Below are positions 1 through 7,221 of a stretch of 18,368 nucleotides of DNA, piece after piece. The position numbers and the translations under genes were made by a program. The notes under the pieces were generated by a model. The model was not told the origin of the DNA. It ran no database searches and was given only the letters and a program-made list of their open reading frames with translations. This stretch comes from Synechococcales cyanobacterium PMM_0003 (GTDB lineage Bacteria > Cyanobacteriota > Cyanobacteriia > Pseudanabaenales > Pseudanabaenaceae), in assembly GCA_949128015.1 (NCBI GenBank), contig CASBRC010000020.1:1-18368 (forward strand), given 5' to 3'. Positions within the stretch are counted from its first letter, which is position 1; each line of letters starts with the position of its first letter.

Positions 1-209
1 CCATAAAAAAATGCGGCGATCGCGCCAAAAATCATGTAGGATGCCCCGCCATTTTGCATTCCCCATGAAAAAACTTGCAAACCAGTTTCAGATAAGCTTT
101 CAATAAACTCGGTATTTGGCAGTACTAAAATTAAGCCAAACAACCCAAATACCATTGAAACTAGGTGCATTCCTAAATTAAGCCATTGTGCGGGGATCGC
201 TCGCCTCAT
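1..209 (-). CDS. cruF: Carotenoid biosynthesis membrane protein, CruF-like, 5' part only
   Basis: The gene runs off the left edge of the window, so only about 69 N-terminal codons are visible. The translation starts MRRAIPAQWLNLGMHLVSMV, continues with a hydrophobic stretch rich in Gly, Leu and Val (residues about 12-32), a short polar loop, and a second hydrophobic stretch near residues 53-69. From memory this resembles the start of cyanobacterial CruF (gamma-carotene 1'-hydroxylase, DUF422 membrane family), which acts in myxoxanthophyll synthesis in the membrane. The frame is open upstream: an ATG at 266 would add 19 residues and a GTG at 212 would add one. A GGAG lies 8 bases before that GTG, so the true start could be 212 or 209. 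The rest of the gene is needed for certainty. Confidence 0.55.
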   Translation of the reverse strand, partial: MRRAIPAQWLNLGMHLVSMVFGLFGLILVLPNTEFIESLSETGLQVFSWGMQNGGASYMIFGAIAAFFY

Positions 210-265
210 CACGCCATTTACTCCCAGAAATAGTTGAAATTTAATTGATTGTAGTCTGCGGATCA

Positions 266-294
266 TTATGGGAGCCGCTTCGCGCCTACCATAA
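266..294. repeat. Imperfect GC-cored palindrome
   Basis: The arms 266-278 and 282-294 pair around the loop TTC with two mismatches. The core (GCCGC-TTC-GCGCC) resembles the better preserved hairpins elsewhere in the window, so this is probably a decayed member of the same class. It lies in the gap between the TPR gene and the CruF-like gene, both on the minus strand, and could end transcription of the TPR gene, although no T-run follows. Confidence 0.5.
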
Positions 295-419
295 CAACTT
301 GTAGAGTTGGAATTTTACTCTGACTAACTTAACAAAAGTATAAGCTAGCATACCATTCATTTTTGAGTTTAATGTTTGCGTCATTTTAACCCAGCAATTA
401 GCCCCAATGTTTTCTAGAT

Positions 420-941
420 TTATTTTGTTGCCCAAAACGCTAAGAGAGACGAAAAAACAGCGATCGCAAGCAACAAAAATTTATTCATGCTACTACTATC
501 AACAGGAATCGGTTTCTCAAGGGAAACTTCACGAAATGGCTTTTGATTAGCGTTGCTATTTCCTTTGCTTGTAGGTACTGGCTTAGATTGATAGCTATCA
601 GGCGATCGCAAAATTGGCACTTCTGACACAACGCCCTCTAGTTTGCTTAGCGGCGGCGCAGTCAAAATACCCAATACATAGCGGGCTGATTTTCGCACCT
701 TATTGACTGGATGCTTTTTGAGGCTACGACATATTGCGATCGCCTCCTCAGTTTTGCCAGCCGCATCATGGGCATTGGCTAACCATATTGAAATGTCACC
801 GCCCAGATCAGTTTCCAAAATTGCTAAGTCACGAGCGCGTTCTAGCAGGGCGATCGACTGTTGATAATTTCCACTTTCAAAGTTACTAATCCCTTCTTGA
901 TATAGTTGCGATGCTAGCTGATCGGCACTGATTTCTTCCAT
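420..941 (-). CDS. TPR protein with C-terminal membrane anchor (conserved cyanobacterial type)
   Basis: This is a 173-residue protein. Residues about 8-40 and 44-75 form two helical pairs of TPR type (YQEGISNFESGNYQQSIALL, then a unit ending in AGKTEEAIAICRSL). The phrase DLGGDISIWLANAHDAAG resembles a segment I recall from small TPR proteins found across cyanobacteria. Residues 90-150 are a low-complexity linker rich in Pro and Ser, and residues 154-170 form one hydrophobic helix followed by a very short tail. That layout suggests a tail-anchored protein with its TPR part in the cytoplasm, where it would bind a partner protein. No enzymatic motif is visible and no pathway can be named. A GGA lies 10 bases before the ATG. 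The CruF-like gene follows on the same strand about 210 bp downstream. Confidence 0.8.
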   Translation of the reverse strand: MEEISADQLASQLYQEGISNFESGNYQQSIALLERARDLAILETDLGGDISIWLANAHDAAGKTEEAIAICRSLKKHPVNKVRKSARYVLGILTAPPLSKLEGVVSEVPILRSPDSYQSKPVPTSKGNSNANQKPFREVSLEKPIPVDSSSMNKFLLLAIAVFSSLLAFWATK

Positions 942-992
942 CAGTAAATTTCCATCTCCATTAGAGTTTTACGATTTAATAAAGAACTAGAT

Positions 993-1025
993 TTTTTGTG
1001 GTGCGGCTCCGCCGCACCACAAAAA
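993..1025. terminator. Perfect 15-bp hairpin, loop TCC
   Basis: The arms 993-1007 and 1011-1025 pair perfectly around TCC. The outer five pairs are T:A, so on either strand the GC-rich stem is followed by a run of T, as in an intrinsic terminator. It lies between mutT and the TPR gene and would separate cysK-mutT transcription from the TPR gene. It is followed within 11 bp by a second hairpin. Confidence 0.6.
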
Positions 1026-1035
1026 TTGGTCCCTT

Positions 1036-1076
1036 AAATTAGTACAAGCGCCGCAAAGCGGCGCTTGTACTAATTT
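1036..1076. repeat. Perfect 19-bp palindrome overlapping the end of mutT
   Basis: The arms 1036-1054 and 1058-1076 pair perfectly around AAA. The core is GCGCCGC-AAA-GCGGCGC, the opposite order to the GCGGCGC-loop-GCGCCGC core found at 12312, 17880 and 18281. The right arm contains the mutT stop codon (TAG at 1072-1070), so part of the stem is copied from or into the gene end. It could act in termination together with the hairpin at 993-1025. Confidence 0.65.
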
Positions 1077-1483
1077 TTTGTTTTCAAAGCTCGCACAATT
1101 TCATAATTTGCGGCTGGTAATTGATAGCTATCTAACTCATCAACTGTCACCCAGCAAATTTCTGAACAAGCATTCATCTGTGGCTCGCCCGACACATGCG
1201 TACAGTGATGCACAATCAGGCTTACCCGTAGCGTTTCATATTCATAATCGACCGTAATCAAGTGATCGCCAACTTCAACGTCGATCGCTAGTTCTTCCTG
1301 CAACTCCCGTTTGATGCAATCCGCCGCCGTTTCATGTCCTTCAAGCTTGCCACCGGGGAACTCCCAATATCCCGCTAGTTCACCTTCAGGCAAACGGCGA
1401 TCGATCAAGATACGTTTGCGATCGCGATCCCAGACCACACCGACACCAATACATCGATACTTCTTAGTTGGCAAATCAGTCAT
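1070..1483 (-). CDS. mutT: Nudix hydrolase, MutT type (8-oxo-dGTP diphosphatase)
   Basis: The 137-residue protein has the size of MutT. The Nudix box is clear: G45, E51, then R59-E60-L-Q-E63-E64, matching GX5EX7REUXEE; the usual Gly after the EE pair is Ala66. These acidic residues bind the metal used to hydrolyse nucleoside triphosphates to monophosphates. The N-terminal IGVGVVWDRDRKRILIDRR and the GYWEFPGGKLE stretch just before the box are typical of MutT, which removes oxidised dGTP from the nucleotide pool. The start overlaps the end of the cysteine synthase gene by 8 bp, and GGAG lies 7 bases before the ATG, so the two are very probably co-transcribed and translationally coupled. The stop codon lies inside a hairpin arm. 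Some MutT-like proteins act on other nucleotides, so substrate is inferred. Confidence 0.88.
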   Translation of the reverse strand: MTDLPTKKYRCIGVGVVWDRDRKRILIDRRLPEGELAGYWEFPGGKLEGHETAADCIKRELQEELAIDVEVGDHLITVDYEYETLRVSLIVHHCTHVSGEPQMNACSEICWVTVDELDSYQLPAANYEIVRALKTKN

Positions 1484-2483
1484 CCATAAACTCCAATCCC
1501 TTAGCCACAGGTGTTAAGCCTTTTTCAGCTAACCATTCTGGGTTATACATTCGGCTCTGATATCGACCGCCGCCATCACAAAGAATCGTCGCGATCGTGT
1601 GTCCTTTACCAAGTTTACGAGCTAACTTAACTGCTCCAACCACATTTAGAGCTGCCGAACTGCCGATAAATAGACCATCATGTTTCAGCAGATATTGTGC
1701 CATTTCAATCACCTGCTGATCGGTTCCTTGAAAAGCACCGTCTAATCTAGCGCGATTAAAGTTTGCTGTCGCCCGATTGATGCCAATGCCTTCGGTAATA
1801 GAGTTCCCCTCAGCCTTAAATTTTCCTGTCGTAATGTAACTATACAAACCTGAACCAGTGGGATCAATCAAATAAGTTGCAATTTGAGATTTTTGTTCTT
1901 TCAGGTAAGCAGTCACACCACCAATTGTGCCACCTGTCCCAGATGACATAACGATCCCGTCCAGTTCGTCACCAGTTTGACTCCAGATCTCAGGAGCCGT
2001 CGTATGATAATGCGCGTCAGAATTAGATAAATTTTCAAACTGATTTGCCCAAAAAGAATTGGCAATTTCTTCGGAACGTTTTCGAGCGACGTGATAGTAA
2101 TTATCGGGGCTAGAAAAGGGGGCAGGCTTAGTTAATTCCACTTCAGCACCCAAAGTCCTGAGCAAATCAATTTTTTCTTGTGACTGATTGCTGGGCATCA
2201 CAATCACACTGCGATAACCACGCGCATTAGCAACGAGAGCCAGTCCAATTCCAGTATTACCTGCCGTCCCTTCAACAATTGTGCCACCAGCTTTGAGGGT
2301 TCCAGATTTTTCGGCATCTAACACCATAAACAAAGCGGCTCGATCCTTAACGCTGCCACCTGGATTCAGAAATTCAGCCTTCCCTAAAATGGTGCAGCCT
2401 GTTTCTTTTGAAAGAGACTCAATTTGAATTAGGGGTGTATTACCTACAGAGTTAGCAAAACCAATACGAATATCGCGTGTCAT
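1476..2483 (-). CDS. cysK: Cysteine synthase family PLP enzyme
   Basis: The 335-residue protein is a fold-type II PLP enzyme. PGGSVKDRA carries the PLP lysine (K46), TAGNTG (73-78) is the substrate-binding loop, SGTGGT (181-186) is the phosphate-binding loop, and GSSA (274-277) is where the pyridine nitrogen is held. The expected reaction is O-acetylserine plus sulfide giving cysteine and acetate in the cytoplasm. The substrate loop reads TAGNTG rather than the TSGNTG usual in CysK. TAGNTG-type members include fungal-type cysteine synthases and the mycobacterial cysteine desulfhydrase Cds1, so desulfhydrase activity or another thiol product is a real alternative. The ATG at 2483 has no good ribosome site. 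The last codons overlap mutT, and both genes read away from the universal stress protein gene. Confidence 0.8.
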   Translation of the reverse strand: MTRDIRIGFANSVGNTPLIQIESLSKETGCTILGKAEFLNPGGSVKDRAALFMVLDAEKSGTLKAGGTIVEGTAGNTGIGLALVANARGYRSVIVMPSNQSQEKIDLLRTLGAEVELTKPAPFSSPDNYYHVARKRSEEIANSFWANQFENLSNSDAHYHTTAPEIWSQTGDELDGIVMSSGTGGTIGGVTAYLKEQKSQIATYLIDPTGSGLYSYITTGKFKAEGNSITEGIGINRATANFNRARLDGAFQGTDQQVIEMAQYLLKHDGLFIGSSAALNVVGAVKLARKLGKGHTIATILCDGGGRYQSRMYNPEWLAEKGLTPVAKGLEFMDD

Positions 2484-2803
2484 GGAATATTACAAGAGAT
2501 GAACTACAGCAAAGATTTACAACTTGTTTCTTAACTTCAGTATATTTGGGTCTGTAATTAGTTATGTAGGTATTTGCAAATTTAAATTTTCTCGGATTAT
2601 TTCAATTACACGTCATTTATTTGCAATAAATGAGCTAAATCACCCAACTCTGAAAATTAAAATTTGCGATCGCTATTTGCCCATTGAGGCTTTAAGAGGT
2701 ACAGATAAATTTCTGAAGGTATTGGTTTACAGCACTTTCAAAAATTTATCTGGGTTTTATAACAGCGCCAAGCGCTATATAGGTTCTATATCAAGGTAAA
2801 CAT
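2484..2803. other. Divergent intergenic region (320 bp), no gene supported
   Basis: This gap separates the minus-strand cysK-mutT pair from the plus-strand stress protein gene, so it must hold two promoters. A TATAAC near 2758 with a weak TTTCAA about 16 bases before it could be a promoter for the stress protein gene. Two small hairpins follow it directly: 2764-2776 (AGCGC-CAA-GCGCT) and 2777-2791 (ATATAG-GTT-CTATAT), the second ending just before the ribosome site AAGG. An open frame from a TTG at 2524 (91 codons) has no family resemblance and is treated as chance. Confidence 0.5.
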
Positions 2804-3256
2804 ATGAAATTCTTAGTTTCTATTGATGGCTCCCCAGCTAGCGAACATGCTCTTGCGAAAGCCCTGAGCTTCGCTAAGCCACTACAAGCCGAGATTATCT
2901 TACTTACTGTAGTTGAACCACTCAGTAGCTACATTCCTGAGGTCATGCTACCCACTGGTGATTGGGTTGGCTGGCGCGGGCTTCCTGACATAGAGCTAGA
3001 ACGCAAAATTTTGAATGCAGGTCAAGCATTACTCCAGAAAGCTCAAGATACTTGCCAAGCTTCGCAGATGAATAGTCGTACCAGATTGGAAACGGGGCAA
3101 CCTCGCGATGTAATTTGTTATGTAGCCAAAGAGGAAAGCCCAGATTTAGTAATATTGGGTTCACGCGGGCTGGGATCAGTTGAGCGGTTGATGCTGGGTA
3201 GTGTCAGTGATTATGTCGTACACCATTGTGTATCGCCAGTTTTAGTCGTGCGCTAG
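2804..3256 (+). CDS. Universal stress protein (UspA family)
   Basis: The 150-residue protein is one complete Usp domain. It opens with KFLVSIDGSPASEHAL, the first beta strand and nucleotide-contact Asp, and ends with the ATP-binding signature G-x2-G-x9-G-S (G119, G122, G132-S133), followed by the last strand SPVLVVR. ATP-binding Usp proteins act as cytoplasmic stress-related regulators, usually as dimers. AAGG lies 7 bases before the ATG. The [2Fe-2S] protein gene follows 53 bp downstream on the same strand, and both end before the long hairpin at 3617-3681, so they may share a transcript. Which stress it responds to cannot be seen. Confidence 0.92.
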   Translation: MKFLVSIDGSPASEHALAKALSFAKPLQAEIILLTVVEPLSSYIPEVMLPTGDWVGWRGLPDIELERKILNAGQALLQKAQDTCQASQMNSRTRLETGQPRDVICYVAKEESPDLVILGSRGLGSVERLMLGSVSDYVVHHCVSPVLVVR

Positions 3257-3266
3257 AATCTAATCA

Positions 3267-3299
3267 GCAGAGAGATATCACTTCGAGATATTTCTCTGC
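3267..3299. repeat. 13-bp hairpin between usp and the [2Fe-2S] gene
   Basis: The arms 3267-3279 and 3287-3299 pair with one G-T wobble around a 7-base loop. There is no T-run, so it is a weak terminator candidate. It ends 10 bases before the next start codon and could modulate expression of that gene or protect the usp mRNA 3' end. Confidence 0.5.
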
Positions 3300-3309
3300 C
3301 AAATGAAAA

Positions 3310-3615
3310 ATGGCGATCGCAATCTTGGATGATTCTCCCATCCGTAAAGTTCTTGTATGTCAATATCGCACCTGTAGCAAAGATGGTGCGGCTCAAGTTT
3401 TGGCAACCTTACAACAACAAAAAATTGTCAACGTAAGTGTAGAAGCTTGTGGATGCTTAGGGTTATGCGGCTCTGGACCTATAGTTGTTGTGCTACCAGA
3501 AAATATCTATTACTGGCACATTAATCCGAAAAAAGCTCAGGAAATTATCGATACACATTTGCTCGGCAATGTAGAGATCCCATCATTGATGCATCGTCGA
3601 TTGCATCCAATCTAG
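3310..3615 (+). CDS. Thioredoxin-like [2Fe-2S] ferredoxin domain protein
   Basis: The 101-residue protein has the cysteine pattern of thioredoxin-fold [2Fe-2S] ferredoxins: C17 and C22 in VLVCQYRTCSKDGAAQV, then C49 and C53 in EACGCLGLCGSGP, with an extra Cys at 47. The later IVVVLPENIYYWHINPKKAQ and the helix ending IIDTHLLGN match the last part of the fold. The family covers stand-alone electron carriers and the NuoE/HoxE subunits of dehydrogenases and hydrogenases. At this length and without neighbouring hox or ndh genes it is likely a stand-alone soluble carrier; the partner is unknown. The ATG at 3310 is the first in frame. A second ATG at 3303 is in another frame. Confidence 0.85.
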   Translation: MAIAILDDSPIRKVLVCQYRTCSKDGAAQVLATLQQQKIVNVSVEACGCLGLCGSGPIVVVLPENIYYWHINPKKAQEIIDTHLLGNVEIPSLMHRRLHPI

Positions 3616-3616
3616 A

Positions 3617-3681
3617 GCAAATAAAACCCAAACATGAGTCGATGGGCGAAGCCCGCCGACTCATGTTTGGGTTTTATTTGC
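3617..3681. terminator. Long 31-bp hairpin, loop GAA
   Basis: The arms 3617-3647 and 3651-3681 pair around GAA, with one A/C mismatch and one T/G wobble near the tip. The core is GGGC-GAA-GCCC and the outer part (CAAATAAAACCC and complement) puts a T-rich segment after the stem. It starts just after the stop codon of the [2Fe-2S] gene and lies 52 bp beyond the end of the sugar transferase gene on the other strand, so it may stop transcription from both sides. The arms are far longer than a terminator needs. Confidence 0.65.
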
Positions 3682-3732
3682 ATAAGTTATTTCGTTTGTG
3701 ATCCTAAGCTAATCCACAATCTTTAAAAAACA

Positions 3733-4674
3733 TTAGAAAGCTCCAAATCCAGACAAAACTTTCGGAAAGGTCATCAACAAAATTTTCAAGTCTGACCACA
3801 AAGTCCATTCTCGAAGGTAATTTAAGTCGCAATCAGTGACTGCATCTAGATCAAGCATCGTTGAACGAGCGCTAACTTGCCAAGCACCTGTTACACCAGG
3901 CATTGAATTTAATCTTCTTTTGCGATCGCCATTTATCCGCAAAGCATCATATAAAGCCCAAGGACGAGGACCAACCAAACTCATTTCACCACGTAAAACA
4001 TTGAAGAGTTGAGGAAGTTCATCAAGACTATACTTACGCATCCAACCACCGACATTAGTAATCCTTGGATCGTCTTCACACTTATGAAGTCCAGTTTGAC
4101 CAGTCATCACCAGATGATGCAACTTATCGGCATCGGAGATCATGGTCCGAAATTTGATAATTCTAAATAACTTGCCACTTTCACCAACACGCCATTGATG
4201 AAAAAATATTGCACCACTCGAAGTACTAGCAATAATCATAGCTAGTGCAATCATAATTGGGCTAAGAACAAGGAGGATTAACAAAGCCGCTAACCAATCA
4301 AAAGCTCGTTTCATTATCCAAAAAATCGGCTTACTTCTTTGAGGTAATTCATTAGCATGAGGTAAGTTCAGATATACAGTCTTTTCAGATCGGAAACATA
4401 CATCAGCTAAGTTTTTAAGTTTAGCTTCACCAATTTCAGGCTCAACTCGAATTAATTTGATATTAGGGTAGCTAATATCGCCATCAACTCTGCTATCACT
4501 GAATATCAAGGGATTAAATGTACTTAGGTGAACACGAAAAAATAAACCTAAAGAAATTTTGCTTTGCTTTAGTTTGAACAATAATTTATATATAAAAGAG
4601 TTATCTTTTGGGCAATCAGCCAGTTCAATTACTTGCATTTTATTCACAACAAGACTATTTATTCTTTCTCTCAA
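3733..4674 (-). CDS. Polyprenyl-phosphate sugar-1-phosphate transferase (exopolysaccharide initiation)
   Basis: The C-terminal half is a bacterial sugar transferase domain: one membrane helix (about 126-149), then QWRVGESGKLFRIIKFRTM (160-178), SLDELPQLFNVLRGE (216-230) with the Asp-Glu pair of the family, SLVGPRP (232-238) and PGVTGAWQVSARS. Enzymes of this type (WcaJ, WbaP, PglC core) move a sugar-1-phosphate from a nucleotide sugar to undecaprenyl phosphate, the first step of polysaccharide repeat-unit assembly at the inner face of the membrane. The N-terminal 115 residues look soluble and lack the four membrane helices of WcaJ/WbaP; I do not recognise that part. The longest frame starts with TTG at 4674; an ATG at 4638 gives 301 residues. 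Neither has a strong ribosome site. It follows the Wzc-like gene on the same strand, but with a hairpin between them. Confidence 0.87.
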   Translation of the reverse strand: MRERINSLVVNKMQVIELADCPKDNSFIYKLLFKLKQSKISLGLFFRVHLSTFNPLIFSDSRVDGDISYPNIKLIRVEPEIGEAKLKNLADVCFRSEKTVYLNLPHANELPQRSKPIFWIMKRAFDWLAALLILLVLSPIMIALAMIIASTSSGAIFFHQWRVGESGKLFRIIKFRTMISDADKLHHLVMTGQTGLHKCEDDPRITNVGGWMRKYSLDELPQLFNVLRGEMSLVGPRPWALYDALRINGDRKRRLNSMPGVTGAWQVSARSTMLDLDAVTDCDLNYLREWTLWSDLKILLMTFPKVLSGFGAF

Positions 4675-4837
4675 TAACCTTTAAAGGTATAAAATATCTT
4701 TTTTTGTCCAGCGTGTATTTTAAAAAACAAATCTAAAAAATACAGCGTCGATATGCAGTATTTAAGTGAAATTTGAACATAAGCATAAATACTATATATA
4801 TGTATCCACCAATTTCATGGATATAGCAACCACTAGA

Positions 4838-4880
4838 AGTTACTAAAAGGTCATACCAGAAGTTATAAAAAAGTTATATT
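4838..4880. promoter_or_regulatory. Candidate operator: tandem AGTTATA half-sites upstream of the sugar transferase gene
   Basis: On the plus strand, 4860-4880 reads AAGTTATA, five A, then GTTATATT, two half-sites 11 bp apart. The same 21-mer with a single substitution occurs at 8479-8499 upstream of the glycosyltransferase gene that starts the other exopolysaccharide unit, in the same orientation and at a similar distance (186 bp here from the TTG, 160 bp there). Weaker half-sites at 4838 (AGTTACTA) and 4849 (GGTCATAC) continue the roughly 11-bp spacing. Direct repeats of one helical turn are typical of OmpR/PhoB-family response regulators. The rest of the 296-bp gap (4675-4970) is AT-rich with no gene. 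Confidence 0.4.
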
Positions 4881-4907
4881 GCTTTTTCGCATTTCTTAAA
4901 ACAACAA

Positions 4908-4944
4908 AAGCTATGACACACGAACAGCGCGTGTGTCATAGCTT
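4908..4944 (-). terminator. 15-bp hairpin after the Wzc-like gene
   Basis: The arms 4908-4922 and 4930-4944 pair perfectly (AAGCTATGACACACG and its complement) around a 7-base loop. It lies 26 bp beyond the end of the Wzc-like gene, and on the minus strand the stem is followed by TTTTGTTGTTTT, so it fits a terminator for that gene. This would make the sugar transferase gene a separate or only read-through-fed unit. Confidence 0.65.
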
Positions 4945-4970
4945 CTGGTGTTTTATCTACTTATCGGGGC

Positions 4971-7169
4971 TTATTCGTTGTTATCGTCATCGTCAATGGC
5001 GACTGGTTTGTAGGTATGGGGTAACTCTTTAACCGCATTAGCAACTACACCGATTAAATTCAGCTTTTGGAGAACAGATATAGCTTGAGAGAATTCACTA
5101 CGAGTAATTCGATCAATGCGAGCCACGGCAACTACACCACCACTACAAGAAGCTATTTGAATTGTATCGACTGTTCCGAGAATTGGAGGAGAGTCGATAA
5201 TCACAATGTCATAATCTTGCTCGAAATTAGAGATTAACTTTTGTAACCATTCAGAACTAAGCAATGTGACGGAGTCACTAGGGATTGGTCCTGCAGTAAG
5301 AATATCAATCGCTGAATTAGATGATTGGATTACATCTCGACTATCCACTGAACCCTTACTGGCAAGTAAGGTCGACAACCCACGCTCATTGGGTAAGTTG
5401 AGTTGCTTATGTAAAGACGGCGATCGCATATCTGCATCAATTAGAAGAACTCGTTTGTGCAACCGCGCCGCACTAGTGGCAAGTCCAAGGGCGATAGTTG
5501 ATTTACCCTCATTAGGTAGTGCTGAGGTAACTACTATTGATCGCACTATTGCTTCTTGCGAATAACTATTGAGCTGAATATTTTTATAAATTACATCTAA
5601 AGACTCTCGGAAGGGCAACCATTGGACAATTTCAACGGTAAGTGGTGACACCGACTGACCTTTGAGAAACTGTGGTAAGAAATTAGAGCTTGTTTCTTCA
5701 GCCTGCAAATATTGAGGAGTCATACCTAATAAGGAGAGAGAAGAAATTTGTTGCTCCAAATCATTATAGGTATGCATCGTATCGTCTTGCATATCCCGAA
5801 TAAAAGCAGCTAAACCACCAATAAATAATCCTGCAACCACACCCAACAATAAATTTTGTCGGAGACTATTGGCGGCATCTGTAAAGCCAAGCGTAGGCTC
5901 TTCAACAACTTGCCAATCAAAACCACCACGAGTAATCTCTAGACTTAAATCTTGACGATTTTTCAGCAATGTTTCTAATGTATCTTGCTGAACTTTTAGT
6001 TTAGGTATTAAAGTTTCGTACTCACCTAGTAATTTTGGTAATTGCTTAATTTCAGTTCGTAGATTTTGTTCTTGAGATGACAAAGAATCAAGTCGAGATT
6101 GGAGAAGATTTATTTGAGTTTGGGTTTCTACAATTTGATTCGCTAAGCCTATATCAATAGCACTTAATTGATCGCCATTCCATTTAGAAGAATTGGATGA
6201 ATCAGCATCTCCAAAAATGCTTCTTCTTTCCTCTTCAAGACTAACTTGCTGTTGCTTAAAACGTAGTTCAAGGGCTTCAACAATAGGATTTGTAGATTGA
6301 AATCTAGCTTTTTCACGGTTTAGGGCTACTTCTATACCCTGCATTTCTAGAACAAGAGCTTGATAACGTGGCGACTGATTTAATCGGGTAACTAATACAG
6401 CATCTTGGGCAGACAGACTAAGGTTTTGTTGCAAAGATTCCAGTCGAGTGATTGCTTGCTCATAGTCTAGTTTGGTACTGCGTTGTTGCTGCTCAATTCC
6501 ACTTAAAGCTGTTGTAACTTCTGTTACTCTTTGAGTCGCATCAAAAATGTTATTCTTACGACGAAATACTTCGATTGCGGCAGAAGCTTCAGAGATACTT
6601 TGGCTCACCTTACTGACTTGTTCATCGATACCAGCCAAGCCTTTTTGCAACCGCTTTTCCTGCTGCTCTCGATTATAGTCAGTATAAACTTTTTGAAAAG
6701 CCTTTAAGACATCTTGCGTTTTTACAGGATCTAACGCTGTGTATTGTACCTCAACAATTTTAGTCGGATTTTTTTCTGGATCGACAAGCATGTCGATTTT
6801 TAATGATCGCAGTTCAGCCCCAGTAAGCCCTGGATATTTATCGTTTAATAATGTGGCTGCTTTTTGAAACAATGTAGAACTTTGTAGCAAACTCAGTTGT
6901 GTTGCATAATCTATCTGAACATTTGAATCAATGAAAGAAGATGAATTAGCATTAGCATTAGATCTATAGGTTGATTCCACCAGTAAGCGCATAGTACTAG
7001 TGTATTTAGGCTTGGAGCTAATGTTCATGAAAACGGCAATTACTAGCCCTAAGCTTAAGCCGCCTAAAAGCCAAAAACGTCTACGAGAAAGAACCGCAAA
7101 AATTTTTCCATAGCCTGGATCTTTCTCAACAAGCGCAGATGTTGTTGGATTCGCAGCATTAATGTTCAT
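4971..7169 (-). CDS. Wzc-like polysaccharide co-polymerase / bacterial tyrosine kinase
   Basis: The 732-residue protein has a first membrane helix (about 32-50), a Wzz-type region, long coiled coils (about 170-410), a second membrane helix (about 439-456) and a C-terminal BY-kinase domain. Kinase motifs are Walker A SALPNEGKST (549-558), Walker A' VLLIDADMR (574-582) and Walker B DIVIIDSPP (654-662). Such proteins control chain length and export of exopolysaccharide across the inner membrane, with phosphorylation cycling. Two things are odd. The ExxRxxR oligomerisation motif reads ESLDVIY (522-528), lacking both Arg, and the C-terminal tyrosine cluster is reduced to Y720 followed by an acidic DDDDNNE tail. 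ATP hydrolysis may persist while autophosphorylation is reduced. AAGGA lies 7 bases before the ATG. The upstream GT4 gene ends 52 bp before it on the same strand, so the two likely form an operon. Confidence 0.9.
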   Translation of the reverse strand: MNINAANPTTSALVEKDPGYGKIFAVLSRRRFWLLGGLSLGLVIAVFMNISSKPKYTSTMRLLVESTYRSNANANSSSFIDSNVQIDYATQLSLLQSSTLFQKAATLLNDKYPGLTGAELRSLKIDMLVDPEKNPTKIVEVQYTALDPVKTQDVLKAFQKVYTDYNREQQEKRLQKGLAGIDEQVSKVSQSISEASAAIEVFRRKNNIFDATQRVTEVTTALSGIEQQQRSTKLDYEQAITRLESLQQNLSLSAQDAVLVTRLNQSPRYQALVLEMQGIEVALNREKARFQSTNPIVEALELRFKQQQVSLEEERRSIFGDADSSNSSKWNGDQLSAIDIGLANQIVETQTQINLLQSRLDSLSSQEQNLRTEIKQLPKLLGEYETLIPKLKVQQDTLETLLKNRQDLSLEITRGGFDWQVVEEPTLGFTDAANSLRQNLLLGVVAGLFIGGLAAFIRDMQDDTMHTYNDLEQQISSLSLLGMTPQYLQAEETSSNFLPQFLKGQSVSPLTVEIVQWLPFRESLDVIYKNIQLNSYSQEAIVRSIVVTSALPNEGKSTIALGLATSAARLHKRVLLIDADMRSPSLHKQLNLPNERGLSTLLASKGSVDSRDVIQSSNSAIDILTAGPIPSDSVTLLSSEWLQKLISNFEQDYDIVIIDSPPILGTVDTIQIASCSGGVVAVARIDRITRSEFSQAISVLQKLNLIGVVANAVKELPHTYKPVAIDDDDNNE

Positions 7170-7221
7170 GGGGTTTTCCTTCTATTTTTTTGGTTCTAGT
7201 AATAAAAAAATTTCTGCTTAG

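Noticed and set aside
2524..2799. 91-codon open frame before the universal stress protein gene
   Set aside because: It starts with TTG without a ribosome site, has no recognisable family, is AT-rich, and fills the region where two divergent promoters must lie.
3267..3299. Riboswitch or attenuator before the [2Fe-2S] gene
   Set aside because: Only one simple hairpin is visible, with no alternative pairing and no known riboswitch core.
5266..5565. 99-codon plus-strand frame inside the Wzc-like gene
   Set aside because: It lies opposite the kinase domain with intact Walker motifs and has no family resemblance; it is a shadow frame.
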